From Anoxybacteroides tepidamans (GTDB lineage Bacteria > Bacillota > Bacilli > Bacillales > Anoxybacillaceae), in assembly GCF_014201465.1 (NCBI RefSeq), contig NZ_JACHEP010000014.1, positions 17,118 through 81,117 on the forward strand: DNA of 64,000 nucleotides. Reading direction: 5' to 3'. The position numbers and the translations under genes are program-made. Numbering within the stretch: the first letter of the stretch is position 1; each line of letters starts with the position of its first letter. Positions 32,249-40,246 of the stretch are shown here, piece by piece. A model generated the notes under the pieces. It did no database searches. It saw nothing but the letters and a program-made list of their open reading frames with translations, and was not told the DNA's origin.

Positions 32249-32320
32249 TGGCTGGGTTGGCTGGATTTGCACCAGCACCGCATGTTTTAATAAACATGCT
32301 GCCAAGCTTGGCTGAACCCA
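32249..32320 (-). other. Cloverleaf (tRNA-like) element in the sspB leader
   Basis: Read on the minus strand, 72 bases form four helices in tRNA order. The acceptor-like arms are TGGGTT/AACCCA, followed by G and CCA at the 3' end. The D-position holds the palindrome GCCAAGCTTGGC, the anticodon position GCATGTTT-ATTA-AAACATGC, and the T-arm position GCTGG-TGCAAAT-CCAGC. The T-arm fits the tRNA consensus except G at position 55. The D-loop lacks GG and the anticodon arm is too long, so it is unlikely to be a working tRNA. It could be a tRNA mimic, a degenerate tRNA or a structured leader. Confidence 0.5.
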
Positions 32321-32459
32321 ATGTTTATTGTGGTATTAGTAGTTTGAAACGTTTTGATATGATTATTCTCTATGAATATTAGGTAATTTTTTACATTTTA
32401 TATTTACTCAAGTTGGGGGATATTGAAAATAAGGCAATTTTACAACAGGAGGATGACAG

Positions 32460-32702
32460 ATGAATATTTGCCCGCTTTGTAACGGACTGAGGACGTTGCA
32501 CTTTTTTTGCCTGCATTGCCAAACGGAGTTGGAAGACCAAGGGAAAGTGAGCGACTATTTTGATGATTATAGTCCATATATGGAGATCGATATGATGAAA
32601 AAAGTTGATGGATATGAGACGACATGGAGAAATCATGAGTGCGTCCATCTGTTTTATTGCCCGCATTGCCAAAAAGAAGAAGTTCGTTTTATAAAAGAAT
32701 AG
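32460..32702 (+). CDS. Small Cys-pair (zinc-ribbon-like) protein
   Basis: Encodes 80 residues with three CxxC pairs: CPLC at residue 4, CLHC near 17 and CPHC near 69. The first two pairs would make one zinc knuckle and the last, with ECVHLFYCPHC, another. The middle is acidic (DYFDDYSPYMEIDMM). AGGAGGATGACAG precedes the ATG. I do not recognise a named family; small proteins like this are common in Bacillaceae. It lies between sspB and msmX with no operon partner. Confidence 0.75.
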   Translation: MNICPLCNGLRTLHFFCLHCQTELEDQGKVSDYFDDYSPYMEIDMMKKVDGYETTWRNHECVHLFYCPHCQKEEVRFIKE

Positions 32703-32728
32703 CCCTAGCTGAAAAGACTAGGGCAACC
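32703..32728. terminator. Convergent hairpin after zinc-ribbon gene
   Basis: GCCCTAG pairs with CTAGGGC around about nine bases. On the minus strand it is followed by TATTCTTTTAT, so it probably ends msmX transcription; on the plus strand there is no T-run. Confidence 0.55.
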
Positions 32729-32758
32729 AATATATATATTGATAGGGGGAAACGATGA

Positions 32759-33871
32759 TTATTTTTCGCTATTTGAGCGAATACGCTTTTCTGTTTCGAT
32801 ATCAAAGAAATGCGCTTTGTTCATATCTAAAGCAAGTTCGAGCTGATGACCTGGTTTAATTTCTGTACGGGCGTCGATGCGGGCCACGATTTCTTGGCCG
32901 GCAATTTGCGAGTAAACCATTGTTTCAGCGCCAAGCAATTCAGCGACTTCAACGTTCGCTGTAATTTTTGTGTTTTGCGATGCTTCAATAAACACAGGTT
33001 CATCATGGAAGTCTTCGGGACGAATGCCTAATATGACTTCTTTGCCGACATATCCTTGTTCACGAAGCACTTTCATTTTTCCTTCAGGAACGCCGATCGT
33101 GACATTGTCAATGATGAATTTTCCGTCTTCTAATCTTCCTTTTAAGAAGTTCATCGCTGGGGAGCCGATAAAGCCGCCGACGAAAATATTTTCTGGCTTT
33201 TCGTATACTTCTTTCGGTGTACCGACTTGTTGAATCACGCCATCTTTCATAACGACAAGACGAGTCGCCATCGTCATCGCTTCTGTTTGGTCGTGTGTGA
33301 CGTAAATCGTCGTTGTCCCTAAGCGTTGGTGTAATTTGGCAATTTCTGAACGCATTTGGACGCGAAGTTTGGCATCAAGGTTCGAAAGCGGCTCGTCCAT
33401 TAAAAACACTTTTGCATCGCGAACAATTGCACGACCTAAGGCAACGCGTTGACGCTGACCTCCCGATAATGCTTTTGGCTTGCGGTCTAAATATTGTTCA
33501 AGACCGAGAATGCGCGCAGCTTCACGAACGCGGCGGTCGATTTCGTCTTTCGGGAATTTGCGCAATTTTAAGCCGAACGCCATGTTGTCATAGACGCTCA
33601 TATGCGGATAAAGCGCATAATTTTGGAATACCATCGCGATGTCGCGATCTTTCGGCGCGACGTCGTTCATGCGCTTTCCGTCAATATATAAATCGCCTTT
33701 TGAAATTTCTTCAAGACCGGCAATCATCCGGAGAGTAGTCGATTTTCCGCAGCCGGACGGGCCGACGAAGACGATAAACTCTTTGTCTTGAATATGTAAG
33801 TTGAAGTCTTTTACGGCTGTGACGTTATTATCATAAATTTTGTAAATGTGCTCTAAAAGAAGTTCAGCCAT
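32759..33871 (-). CDS. msmX: Shared carbohydrate ABC-importer ATPase MsmX
   Basis: Encodes 370 residues; B. subtilis MsmX has 365. The ATPase domain has Walker A GPSGCGKST at residues 37-45, signature LSGGQRQR and Walker B VFLMDEPLSNLDAK, followed by the OB-type regulatory domain (FIGSPAMNFL onward). MsmX energises several sugar importers that lack their own ATPase. ATG 33871 follows GGAGGTGCTGAAC; a longer ORF to 33991 crosses the promoter and cre box. A perfect cre site lies 14 bases upstream of the start. It could serve the sugar-binding protein at 62 kb. Confidence 0.94.
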   Translation of the reverse strand: MAELLLEHIYKIYDNNVTAVKDFNLHIQDKEFIVFVGPSGCGKSTTLRMIAGLEEISKGDLYIDGKRMNDVAPKDRDIAMVFQNYALYPHMSVYDNMAFGLKLRKFPKDEIDRRVREAARILGLEQYLDRKPKALSGGQRQRVALGRAIVRDAKVFLMDEPLSNLDAKLRVQMRSEIAKLHQRLGTTTIYVTHDQTEAMTMATRLVVMKDGVIQQVGTPKEVYEKPENIFVGGFIGSPAMNFLKGRLEDGKFIIDNVTIGVPEGKMKVLREQGYVGKEVILGIRPEDFHDEPVFIEASQNTKITANVEVAELLGAETMVYSQIAGQEIVARIDARTEIKPGHQLELALDMNKAHFFDIETEKRIRSNSEK

Positions 33872-33884
33872 GTTCAGCACCTCC

Positions 33885-33899
33885 ATGAAATCGGTTTCA
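33885..33899. promoter_or_regulatory. cre box upstream of msmX
   Basis: ATGAAATCGGTTTCA fits the CcpA consensus WTGNAANCGNWNNCW at every position. It sits just before the ribosome site, suggesting roadblock-type catabolite repression. Confidence 0.7.
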
Positions 33900-33987
33900 A
33901 TTGCTTTCATCATACAAAAAAACAGCCGCAAACGTAAATGGACAATATGCACAAAAAATGAAACGGATTTCAGGCACGGTGACGAAT

Positions 33988-34890
33988 TCACTTCTTCATA
34001 TATTCCTTGAGCAAAATCGCTAAATACATCGCGGCGGCTCCTTTAAAATGTTTAATATCGATCCCGGTTTTTTCAATAAATTTATCAATGCGGTATTGCA
34101 AACTGTTTCGATGCATATAGAGTTTTTTAGCTGCGAGTGAAACGTTTAAGTTGCATTGTAAAAAAACCTTTACTGTTTCAAGAAGATCGTTGTCAATGGT
34201 TTTCATAAATGAAAGGGAGTGCTGAATCGTTTCTAGTTCCGGATGATGGTGAATGAATATGATCGGCAATACGTCTTCGATTGTGTAAACAGTTTGCGTT
34301 GGGATGTAGGTTTGTGCTAATTCAAAATATTGCTTTTCTAGACAGAAACGACGATACAGATCAGCATCATATGAATGCGTCTGCCCGATGAAAACGTGCA
34401 AGGTAATGTAAAAATCGCTCGATAAGGCATCGATCATTTCGATAAAAGGAAGGCGATGCTCTGTTTCTTCCTGTTTTTTCTCCACAATAATGCCCCGATG
34501 TTCCTGCTCCCAAATCATGATGACTTTTTCCTGAAACAATCCTTCTACCGCCTCGCGAAAATGATCTTTGTCGACGGTGGATTGGTTCGTTTGAAATTGA
34601 ATAAACCGATAAGAAGGGGCATGATTGGAAAGAAGGCGAAGCTGCGTATAATCACCTTGCACAAAAAAGCGATACCAAGCGAGTTCTTCTTTTGTGAACA
34701 ATCGATGAAGATGAGCCATTGGCACGAAAAAAATGGACAATAGCTGTTTTTCCCGTTCTGTTAATGCATTCTTTAAAATGCCGATTTGATCGCCTTGTTT
34801 TGTATAAAACCACTCATAATCGTCCATTTTTTCTGTTTGTTCATTAATCAGAAGAGCGTCTTTGAAATGAACTTTCAGTTGTTCGAGCAT
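33988..34890 (-). CDS. PucR/CdaR-type transcriptional regulator
   Basis: Encodes 300 residues. The last 60 residues form the PucR C-terminal helix-turn-helix (NLNVSLAAKKLYMHRNSLQYRIDKFIEKTGID). The N-terminal 230 residues are a divergent sensing region without recognisable GAF or PAS motifs. Related regulators control purine, sugar-diacid or proline use. It lies 117 bases upstream of msmX on the same strand and may be co-transcribed with it. The inducer is unknown. Confidence 0.82.
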   Translation of the reverse strand: MLEQLKVHFKDALLINEQTEKMDDYEWFYTKQGDQIGILKNALTEREKQLLSIFFVPMAHLHRLFTKEELAWYRFFVQGDYTQLRLLSNHAPSYRFIQFQTNQSTVDKDHFREAVEGLFQEKVIMIWEQEHRGIIVEKKQEETEHRLPFIEMIDALSSDFYITLHVFIGQTHSYDADLYRRFCLEKQYFELAQTYIPTQTVYTIEDVLPIIFIHHHPELETIQHSLSFMKTIDNDLLETVKVFLQCNLNVSLAAKKLYMHRNSLQYRIDKFIEKTGIDIKHFKGAAAMYLAILLKEYMKK

Positions 34891-34930
34891 TGTGCAGAAT
34901 TCCTTTCCTATAGAGTATATGTTTATTATA

Positions 34931-34968
34931 CAAAAAAACCGACTTTCTCTGGGAAGAGAAAATCGGTG
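34931..34968 (-). terminator. Terminator of the 58-residue protein gene
   Basis: On the minus strand ACCGATTTTCTCT pairs with AGAGAAAGTCGGT (one mismatch), followed by T7. Confidence 0.85.
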
Positions 34969-34976
34969 TGTTTGCT

Positions 34977-35153
34977 TTACACTTCATGTGGGGGAGCTTC
35001 TTCCACTAGATCTCGAGCTTCTTCGATGTTCGTCGCCTCATATCGAGCATGAACATACCCTCCTGCCATTCCTTCGTTAATCATGCGGTCGATGTCCATA
35101 TAATATTTATCCCGTCCTTCATGGCAAGAATCTTTGCATGTTTTATTGTCCAT
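34977..35153 (-). CDS. Conserved small hypothetical protein (58 aa)
   Basis: ATG 35153 follows AAGGAGGGGATAGTA; an in-frame extension to 35210 lacks a ribosome site. The 58-residue product begins MDNKTCKDSCHEGRDKYYMD and has a CxxxC pair, then a helical acidic half (EATNIEEARDLVEEAPP). It has no membrane segment. I do not recognise the family. A strong terminator follows, so it is a single-gene unit. Confidence 0.7.
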   Translation of the reverse strand: MDNKTCKDSCHEGRDKYYMDIDRMINEGMAGGYVHARYEATNIEEARDLVEEAPPHEV

Positions 35154-35253
35154 TACTATCCCCTCCTTGTGGATCATTAGTTTTATTTTGTCATATGTGG
35201 TGCGATTCATTCATATAGATGAGTGAGTCAGGACAAATAAAAGGAGGGGGAGT

Positions 35254-35637
35254 ATGCTTCATACGTTAGAGCAAGCCATTGAAACGACATGGATGACACT
35301 GCAATTTGCGCAGTTATTACTAGAGAAAAGCGAGGAGCAGAAACAGCAACTTACATCTTATGTGCAAAAAGAGCAAAAGCACCTCGATCTATGGCAATAT
35401 ACGTATTTTTTAGTTAAAGGCACATATTATGAAAAGAAGTTAGGATATAACGTCCCATTAGCGGGTGACATCGTGCCCACCATTCTTTTGTATGAGATGA
35501 AGAAGGCAATGCTGTATTATGAATTAGCAAAAGTGCTTTCCGGTGCGCAAAAATATGCAGCGGAACGGGCATTGCAGCAGGCGCTAGAGCATAGTTCTTT
35601 CTTTTTGACAATTATGCAAGCAGAAAATGTTCTGTAA
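35254..35637 (+). CDS. Hypothetical all-helical protein (127 aa)
   Basis: An AAAGGAGGGGGAG site 6 bases before ATG 35254 supports the start. The 127-residue product is predicted mostly helical, with amphipathic stretches TTWMTLQFAQLLLEKSEEQK and YELAKVLSGAQKYAAERALQQ, and no clear membrane helix. The ferritin-like or DinB-like four-helix pattern is suggestive, but no metal ligands are evident. I do not recognise a family. It precedes the yheB-yheA pair by about 95 bases. Confidence 0.68.
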   Translation: MLHTLEQAIETTWMTLQFAQLLLEKSEEQKQQLTSYVQKEQKHLDLWQYTYFLVKGTYYEKKLGYNVPLAGDIVPTILLYEMKKAMLYYELAKVLSGAQKYAAERALQQALEHSSFFLTIMQAENVL

Positions 35638-35732
35638 TGATCAGTCGCCTTCCCTCATTCATTGCTCTTTTGCCGAACAAACGATATAATGAAAAACTAG
35701 GCAAGCGAGTAATGAAGGGAGCGGAGGGATAG

Positions 35733-36866
35733 ATGAAGACCGTGCTGTATTTTCTTTTTATGATGGTTGTCGGTGCTATCATTGGTGGAGTGACGAATGC
35801 ATTAGCGATTAAAATGTTGTTTCGTCCATATAAGCCGATTTATATATACGGGAAACGTCTGCCGTTCACACCAGGGCTCATTCCGAAACGCCGTGAAGAG
35901 TTAGCGCATCAGCTTGGAAAGATGGTTGTCGAACATTTATTGACACCTGAAGGGATTCGTCGTAAGCTAACGGAAGCAGGCTTTATGAACAGTGCAGTAA
36001 AGTGGGGGCAACAATGGGCGGAAAGATGGCTCGATTGCCAAGATACGATTGACGAACGGCTGCAACATTTTGGAATGAAAGAGCCAAAAGAATGGGTTCG
36101 TGTAAAAGCAACACAATGGGTGGACAAGGCGTATGAACAATGGATGGAGCAACTAAGAGAGAAGAAAATTCAAGAGGTGCTTCCTCCGGAAATGCGGGGG
36201 AAAATCGAAGAACGGCTCAGTCATTTCGCCAACTACATTGCCGATCAGGCGCTACATTATTTCCAAAGCGAAGAAGGGAAGCAGCGTATCGCGAAAATGA
36301 TCGATGAATTTTTTATCGGCCGTGGCATGCTTGGCAATATGCTGCAAATGTTCCTTGGCAACGTGAATGTTGTCGACAAAGTGCAGCTGGAAATCGCGAA
36401 ATTTTTAAACCATAAAGGAACGAGAGACATGCTCGCCCAGCTTTTATTGAACGAATGGAACAAGTGGACAGATTTCTCGGTTGCAACAGTTGAAGAGTTT
36501 ATCGGAAAAGAGCGGCTTCAACGGTCGATGCATGAATTAGTGGCAAAAGCGGTAGAAACGAACGATCTGTTTGACAAAAAAGTGGCAGATGTTCTTGCAC
36601 CATACCGGGCGCAAGTCATCGATGAGTGGATTCCAAAAGCGGTCGCAAAAGGTATGCAGTGGGTGAGCGATCAAGTCGAAATATTTATCGACCGTTTGCA
36701 AATTGTCGATATTGTTCGGACGGAAGTGGAGACGTTCTCTGTTGAACGTCTCGAAGAAATGATTTTATCAATTTCGCGGCGCGAATTTAAGATGATTACG
36801 TATTTAGGAGCATTGTTAGGAGGATTAATCGGGATTTTTCAAGCGGTTGTCGGATTATGGATGTAG
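35733..36866 (+). CDS. yheB: DUF445 membrane protein YheB
   Basis: Encodes 377 residues, matching B. subtilis YheB. N- and C-terminal membrane helices ([23 protein letters not shown] at 5-25 and [19 protein letters not shown] at the end) flank a long soluble helical domain. The motif [15 protein letters not shown] followed by [12 protein letters not shown] is the DUF445 signature. Function is unknown; in B. subtilis it is paired with yheA, as here. GGGAGCGGAGGGATAG precedes the ATG. Confidence 0.92.
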   Translation: MKTVLYFLFMMVVGAIIGGVTNALAIKMLFRPYKPIYIYGKRLPFTPGLIPKRREELAHQLGKMVVEHLLTPEGIRRKLTEAGFMNSAVKWGQQWAERWLDCQDTIDERLQHFGMKEPKEWVRVKATQWVDKAYEQWMEQLREKKIQEVLPPEMRGKIEERLSHFANYIADQALHYFQSEEGKQRIAKMIDEFFIGRGMLGNMLQMFLGNVNVVDKVQLEIAKFLNHKGTRDMLAQLLLNEWNKWTDFSVATVEEFIGKERLQRSMHELVAKAVETNDLFDKKVADVLAPYRAQVIDEWIPKAVAKGMQWVSDQVEIFIDRLQIVDIVRTEVETFSVERLEEMILSISRREFKMITYLGALLGGLIGIFQAVVGLWM

Positions 36867-36944
36867 TCCGCTGGCATATCGTTTTTTCTTGCCGCATATG
36901 GTAAGGATAGCGGCACGTTATTTTTCGAATTAGGAGGCTTTTTT

Positions 36945-37298
36945 ATGTCCAATCCATTATATGCAATCGCCCAACAATTAGAGCAGGCGATTCGTACAAG
37001 CGATGATTTTCAACAATTGAAGCAAGCGTACGAAGCGGTGCGCCGCGACGAAACCGCCTATCGCGTGTTTACGCATTTTCGCGATTTGCAAATGCGGCTT
37101 CATGAAAAGCAATTGACGGGTGCGGCCATCTTACCGGAAGAAGTAGAACAGGCGCAAAAAGCGATGGCGCTTGCGCAGCAAAACGAAAAATTATCTGCCC
37201 TTATGATGCTTGAGCAGCGAATGAGCATGGTGATCGCAGACATCAACCAAATTGCGATGAAACCGCTTGAAGAATTGTATCGTTCGTTTACGGAATAA
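36945..37298 (+). CDS. yheA: YlbF/YmcA-family protein YheA
   Basis: Encodes a 117-residue helical protein of the YlbF/YmcA family. In B. subtilis the relatives YlbF and YmcA form the Y-complex that modulates RNase Y. YheA is the stand-alone homologue of unknown role. The motif NPLYAIAQQLEQAIRTSDDFQQL and the DLQMRLHEKQLTG core are typical. TTAGGAGGC lies before the ATG. A terminator follows directly. Confidence 0.92.
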   Translation: MSNPLYAIAQQLEQAIRTSDDFQQLKQAYEAVRRDETAYRVFTHFRDLQMRLHEKQLTGAAILPEEVEQAQKAMALAQQNEKLSALMMLEQRMSMVIADINQIAMKPLEELYRSFTE

Positions 37299-37302
37299 GA
37301 GA

Positions 37303-37328
37303 CACTCATTTGAGTGTTCTTTTTTTAT
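37303..37328 (+). terminator. Terminator of yheBA
   Basis: ACACTCA pairs with TGAGTGT around TT, followed by C and T7. Confidence 0.85.
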
Positions 37329-37388
37329 TTATATTGTCATAGCTATGTGATAGGCAAGTGTGACAACGTGAAAAAGGGGGAAACAGCC

Positions 37389-38255
37389 TTGGCCTATAAA
37401 TTGCTTGCTTTAAATATTGACGGCACGATTTTGAAACAGAACGGCCGTCTGCAAAAAGAGACGAAAGAAGCAGTCGAGTTTGTCAAACAAAAAGACGTAT
37501 ATGTGACATTAATGACAAGCCGAAATTTATTATCGGCGCGAAAAATAGCAAAAGCGTTAAAACTAGACAGCATGCTTGTTGCTTTTCAAGGGGCGATGAT
37601 TGGAAAGTCGTTGGATGAAAAACTATATGAAGCAACGATTCCTGAAGAGCGGACGTTTAATATCGTTCAAGTATTGGAAAATTATTCGTGCAACGTTCGG
37701 CTGATGCATGAGCGGTATTCGCTTGGAAACCGTAAAAAAGTGCAAAAGCAGTTGGTCGTAAAAACGGTGTTGTCTTCCGGGGACCCGTTTTTTTACCCGA
37801 CGCAGTTTGTTGATTCGTTAAGCGATGTATTGCGCGATGAACCGTTAGCCGTTCCGAAAATTGATGTATATTTTGCAAATGAGGAAGAGAAAAATGAAGC
37901 TGTTGCTGTTTTGCATCAAGCGTTCCCGACGGTCGATATCATTGCGCAGTCAAGCGGGAAAATCGAAATTGTGCCAAGCGGTGTTTCAAAATTAGCTGGA
38001 TTAAAACGGCTTGGCGATTTTTTAGGCATTTCATTGAAAGAAATGGTTGTCATTGGCGATGGGATCGATGATATACGAGCGATTGAAGCGGCAGGATTGG
38101 GAGTAGCGATGGGGAATGCGCCAGCAGAGGTGAAGAAAGCGGCCGACTGGGTGACGCGTTCGAATGAGCAGTTAGGTGTTGCTTACATGATTAAAGAACA
38201 TTTTCGAAAACAGCAACGTCCCGAGTTTTTGCATAAGCTGAAAATGAAGCAATAG
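37389..38255 (+). CDS. yhaX: HAD-superfamily Cof-type protein YhaX
   Basis: Encodes 288 residues, the length of B. subtilis YhaX. TTG 37389 follows AAAGGGGGAAAC; longer in-frame starts precede that site. The Cof/HAD fold motifs II-IV are visible (LMTSRNLL, Lys in SGVSKLAGL, VIGDGIDDIRAIEAAG). Motif I reads LALNIDGTI: the first Asp of DxDGT, the phosphoryl-accepting nucleophile, is Asn9. The acid/base Asp11 remains. Phosphatase activity is therefore doubtful, or Asn9 may be deamidated. It heads the yhaX-hemZ neighbourhood shared with B. subtilis. Confidence 0.88.
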   Translation: MAYKLLALNIDGTILKQNGRLQKETKEAVEFVKQKDVYVTLMTSRNLLSARKIAKALKLDSMLVAFQGAMIGKSLDEKLYEATIPEERTFNIVQVLENYSCNVRLMHERYSLGNRKKVQKQLVVKTVLSSGDPFFYPTQFVDSLSDVLRDEPLAVPKIDVYFANEEEKNEAVAVLHQAFPTVDIIAQSSGKIEIVPSGVSKLAGLKRLGDFLGISLKEMVVIGDGIDDIRAIEAAGLGVAMGNAPAEVKKAADWVTRSNEQLGVAYMIKEHFRKQQRPEFLHKLKMKQ

Positions 38256-38373
38256 ATAAGCGGTTGGGATTTGTGATCCCAGCTTTTCATTTTTACCGAA
38301 AACAATCATCTCTTGACGAGCGCAAATCGCCTTCTGTACACTTAAATAAGTTTGACGTAAAAGGGTGATATCG

Positions 38374-39870
38374 TTGCGTATTCAAATTGATGGATTACAT
38401 GATATAGAGCAGTTTCAACGCCCGCTTGAAGTGATTACGGGGTTATTTTTTGAACAATACGAACTATCGTTTGAACCAATGTCTGCTGATATCGTTATAA
38501 CGTTTTCCTTGCATGGCGAACAAGTCGGGGTTGTGAACGGAATGTTGATTGAAACGGAAAGCGGGCATAAATGGAAGGCAGAGTATCAAACGGATTTGCG
38601 GCCATATACCGATGAGAAAACCCGGCTGAAACAATGGAAAAATGCCGTTTTTCATGTATATTTAACACTTTTTCAAGAGTATACACGGTTGATTCAGCAA
38701 TGGGGTATTTTAACGGGAGTCCGTCCGGTTAAACTGCTTCATCAAAAATTACGCTCAGGGCTCACGAAAGAAGAAGCGCACCGCCAGCTTCGCGAAGATT
38801 ATTTAGTAACGGATGAAAAAATTCAGTTAATGCAACAGATTGTCGATCGCCAACTGGCCGTTGTCCCTGATTTATATGATCTCGCGCATGAAGTCAGCAT
38901 TTATATCGGCATCCCGTTTTGTCCAACGAAATGTGCGTATTGCACATTTCCGGCGTATGCGATTAACGGCCGTCAAGGATCCGTTGACTCGTTTTTAGCG
39001 GGACTTCATTATGAAATGAGGGAAGTGGGGCGGTTTTTAAAAGAGCGAGGAATCAACATTACGACGATTTATTACGGCGGCGGTACCCCAACGAGCATTA
39101 CAGCGGAAGAAATGGATCGGCTATATGAAGAAATGTACGAATCGTTCCCGAACGTTGAACGCGTCCGGGAAATTACAGTGGAAGCAGGACGGCCGGATAC
39201 GATTACGCCGGAGAAGCTCGATGTGTTGAAAAAATGGAAGATCGACCGCATTAGCATTAATCCGCAATCGTATATTCAGGAAACGTTAAAAGCGATTGGC
39301 CGTCATCATACGGTCGATGAAACGATTGAAAAGTTTTATTTGGCACGGAAGATGGGAATGAACAACATTAATATGGATTTAATCATCGGCCTTCCCGGAG
39401 AAGGAATCGAGGAATTTAACTACACGTTAGCGGAAACGGAAAAATTAATGCCGGAGTCGCTCACCGTTCATACGCTTTCATTTAAGCGGGCGTCGGAGAT
39501 GACAAAAAACAAGGAGAAATATAAAGTGGCCGACCGTGATGAAATTAGCGCGATGATGAAAAACGCGCAAGATTGGACGAAGCGAAACGGCTATGTTCCA
39601 TATTATCTATACCGCCAAAAAAACATTCTCGGCAACCTTGAAAACGTCGGGTATGCGCTTCCGGGACAGGAAAGCATTTACAACATTATGATTATGGAAG
39701 AACAGCAATCGATCATCGGACTTGGCTGCGGCGCCTCAAGCAAATTCGTTCACCCGAAAACGCGGGCGATCACCCGCTTCGCCAACCCGAAAGAGCCGAA
39801 AGTATATAACGAAAACTTTGTGCATTATACGGAAGAAAAATTAAAAATGATGGACAAATTATTTCAATAG
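38374..39870 (+). CDS. hemZ: Radical-SAM coproporphyrinogen III oxidase-like HemZ
   Basis: Encodes 498 residues; B. subtilis HemZ has 501. The cluster-binding motif is C183-P-T-K-C187-A-Y-C190. An extra N-terminal domain of about 170 residues precedes the radical-SAM barrel, as in other HemZ proteins. YYGGGTPTSI and DLIIGLPGEG are conserved HemN-family motifs. It may dehydrogenate coproporphyrinogen without oxygen or serve as a related enzyme. TTG 38374 lies behind AAAGGGTGAT. It belongs to the heme metabolism theme with hemEHY at 54 kb. Confidence 0.92.
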   Translation: MRIQIDGLHDIEQFQRPLEVITGLFFEQYELSFEPMSADIVITFSLHGEQVGVVNGMLIETESGHKWKAEYQTDLRPYTDEKTRLKQWKNAVFHVYLTLFQEYTRLIQQWGILTGVRPVKLLHQKLRSGLTKEEAHRQLREDYLVTDEKIQLMQQIVDRQLAVVPDLYDLAHEVSIYIGIPFCPTKCAYCTFPAYAINGRQGSVDSFLAGLHYEMREVGRFLKERGINITTIYYGGGTPTSITAEEMDRLYEEMYESFPNVERVREITVEAGRPDTITPEKLDVLKKWKIDRISINPQSYIQETLKAIGRHHTVDETIEKFYLARKMGMNNINMDLIIGLPGEGIEEFNYTLAETEKLMPESLTVHTLSFKRASEMTKNKEKYKVADRDEISAMMKNAQDWTKRNGYVPYYLYRQKNILGNLENVGYALPGQESIYNIMIMEEQQSIIGLGCGASSKFVHPKTRAITRFANPKEPKVYNENFVHYTEEKLKMMDKLFQ

Positions 39871-39905
39871 AAATTCCCCGATTGTTTATGCAATCGGGGA
39901 TTTCG
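39871..39905. terminator. Bidirectional hairpin between hemZ and yhzC
   Basis: AAATTCCCCGATTG pairs with CAATCGGGGATTT around six bases, with A/T tracts on both flanks. Confidence 0.75.
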
Positions 39906-39908
39906 CTT

Positions 39909-40094
39909 TTACCGGTGAAATAAAATCAATTTCCCGCTTGATGTCGTACAGCGATGCGTTTTGTCATAACAATGATGTTCACGCAACTTTTGTTCGCCGA
40001 TTTTTTTCGCTTCTTCTTCGTTTGCGGCTTCGAACGTTTCGTCCAACAGCTTTTCGCCGTTTTTGTCAAATGCAGTCAATACAAACAGTGGCAT
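39909..40094 (-). CDS. yhzC: YhzC-family small protein
   Basis: Encodes 61 residues. ATG 40094 lies behind GAAAGGGGAAGCAACG; an extension to 40127 overlaps the ribosome site. The sequence MPLFVLTAFDKNGEKLLDET has a beta-hairpin character, followed by a helix (EAANEEEAKKIGEQKL) and the Cys-containing HHCYDKTHRCTT tail. B. subtilis yhzC occupies the same place between hemZ and yhaR/Q. Function is unknown. Confidence 0.82.
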   Translation of the reverse strand: MPLFVLTAFDKNGEKLLDETFEAANEEEAKKIGEQKLREHHCYDKTHRCTTSSGKLILFHR

Positions 40095-40246
40095 CGTTGC
40101 TTCCCCTTTCGCTGAATAGTGATTCATTATTCATTATTCTTTTATTTTTTGCAAAAATCCTTCTAACGAATGAAACTTTTCGGTAAGATAAACGTGTAAT
40201 AAGATGTGGAAAATTTATCTTTTATTTGAAAAATGGGGGAGTGAAA

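Noticed and set aside
32249..32320. Functional tRNA gene
   Set aside because: No G18G19 in the D-loop, a 12-base D-arm, an anticodon arm with no proper 7-base loop and G at position 55 argue against a working tRNA.
33872..33991. Longer N-terminus for MsmX
   Set aside because: The extension covers the cre box and ribosome site and does not match MsmX proteins, which start near MAELLLEHIY.
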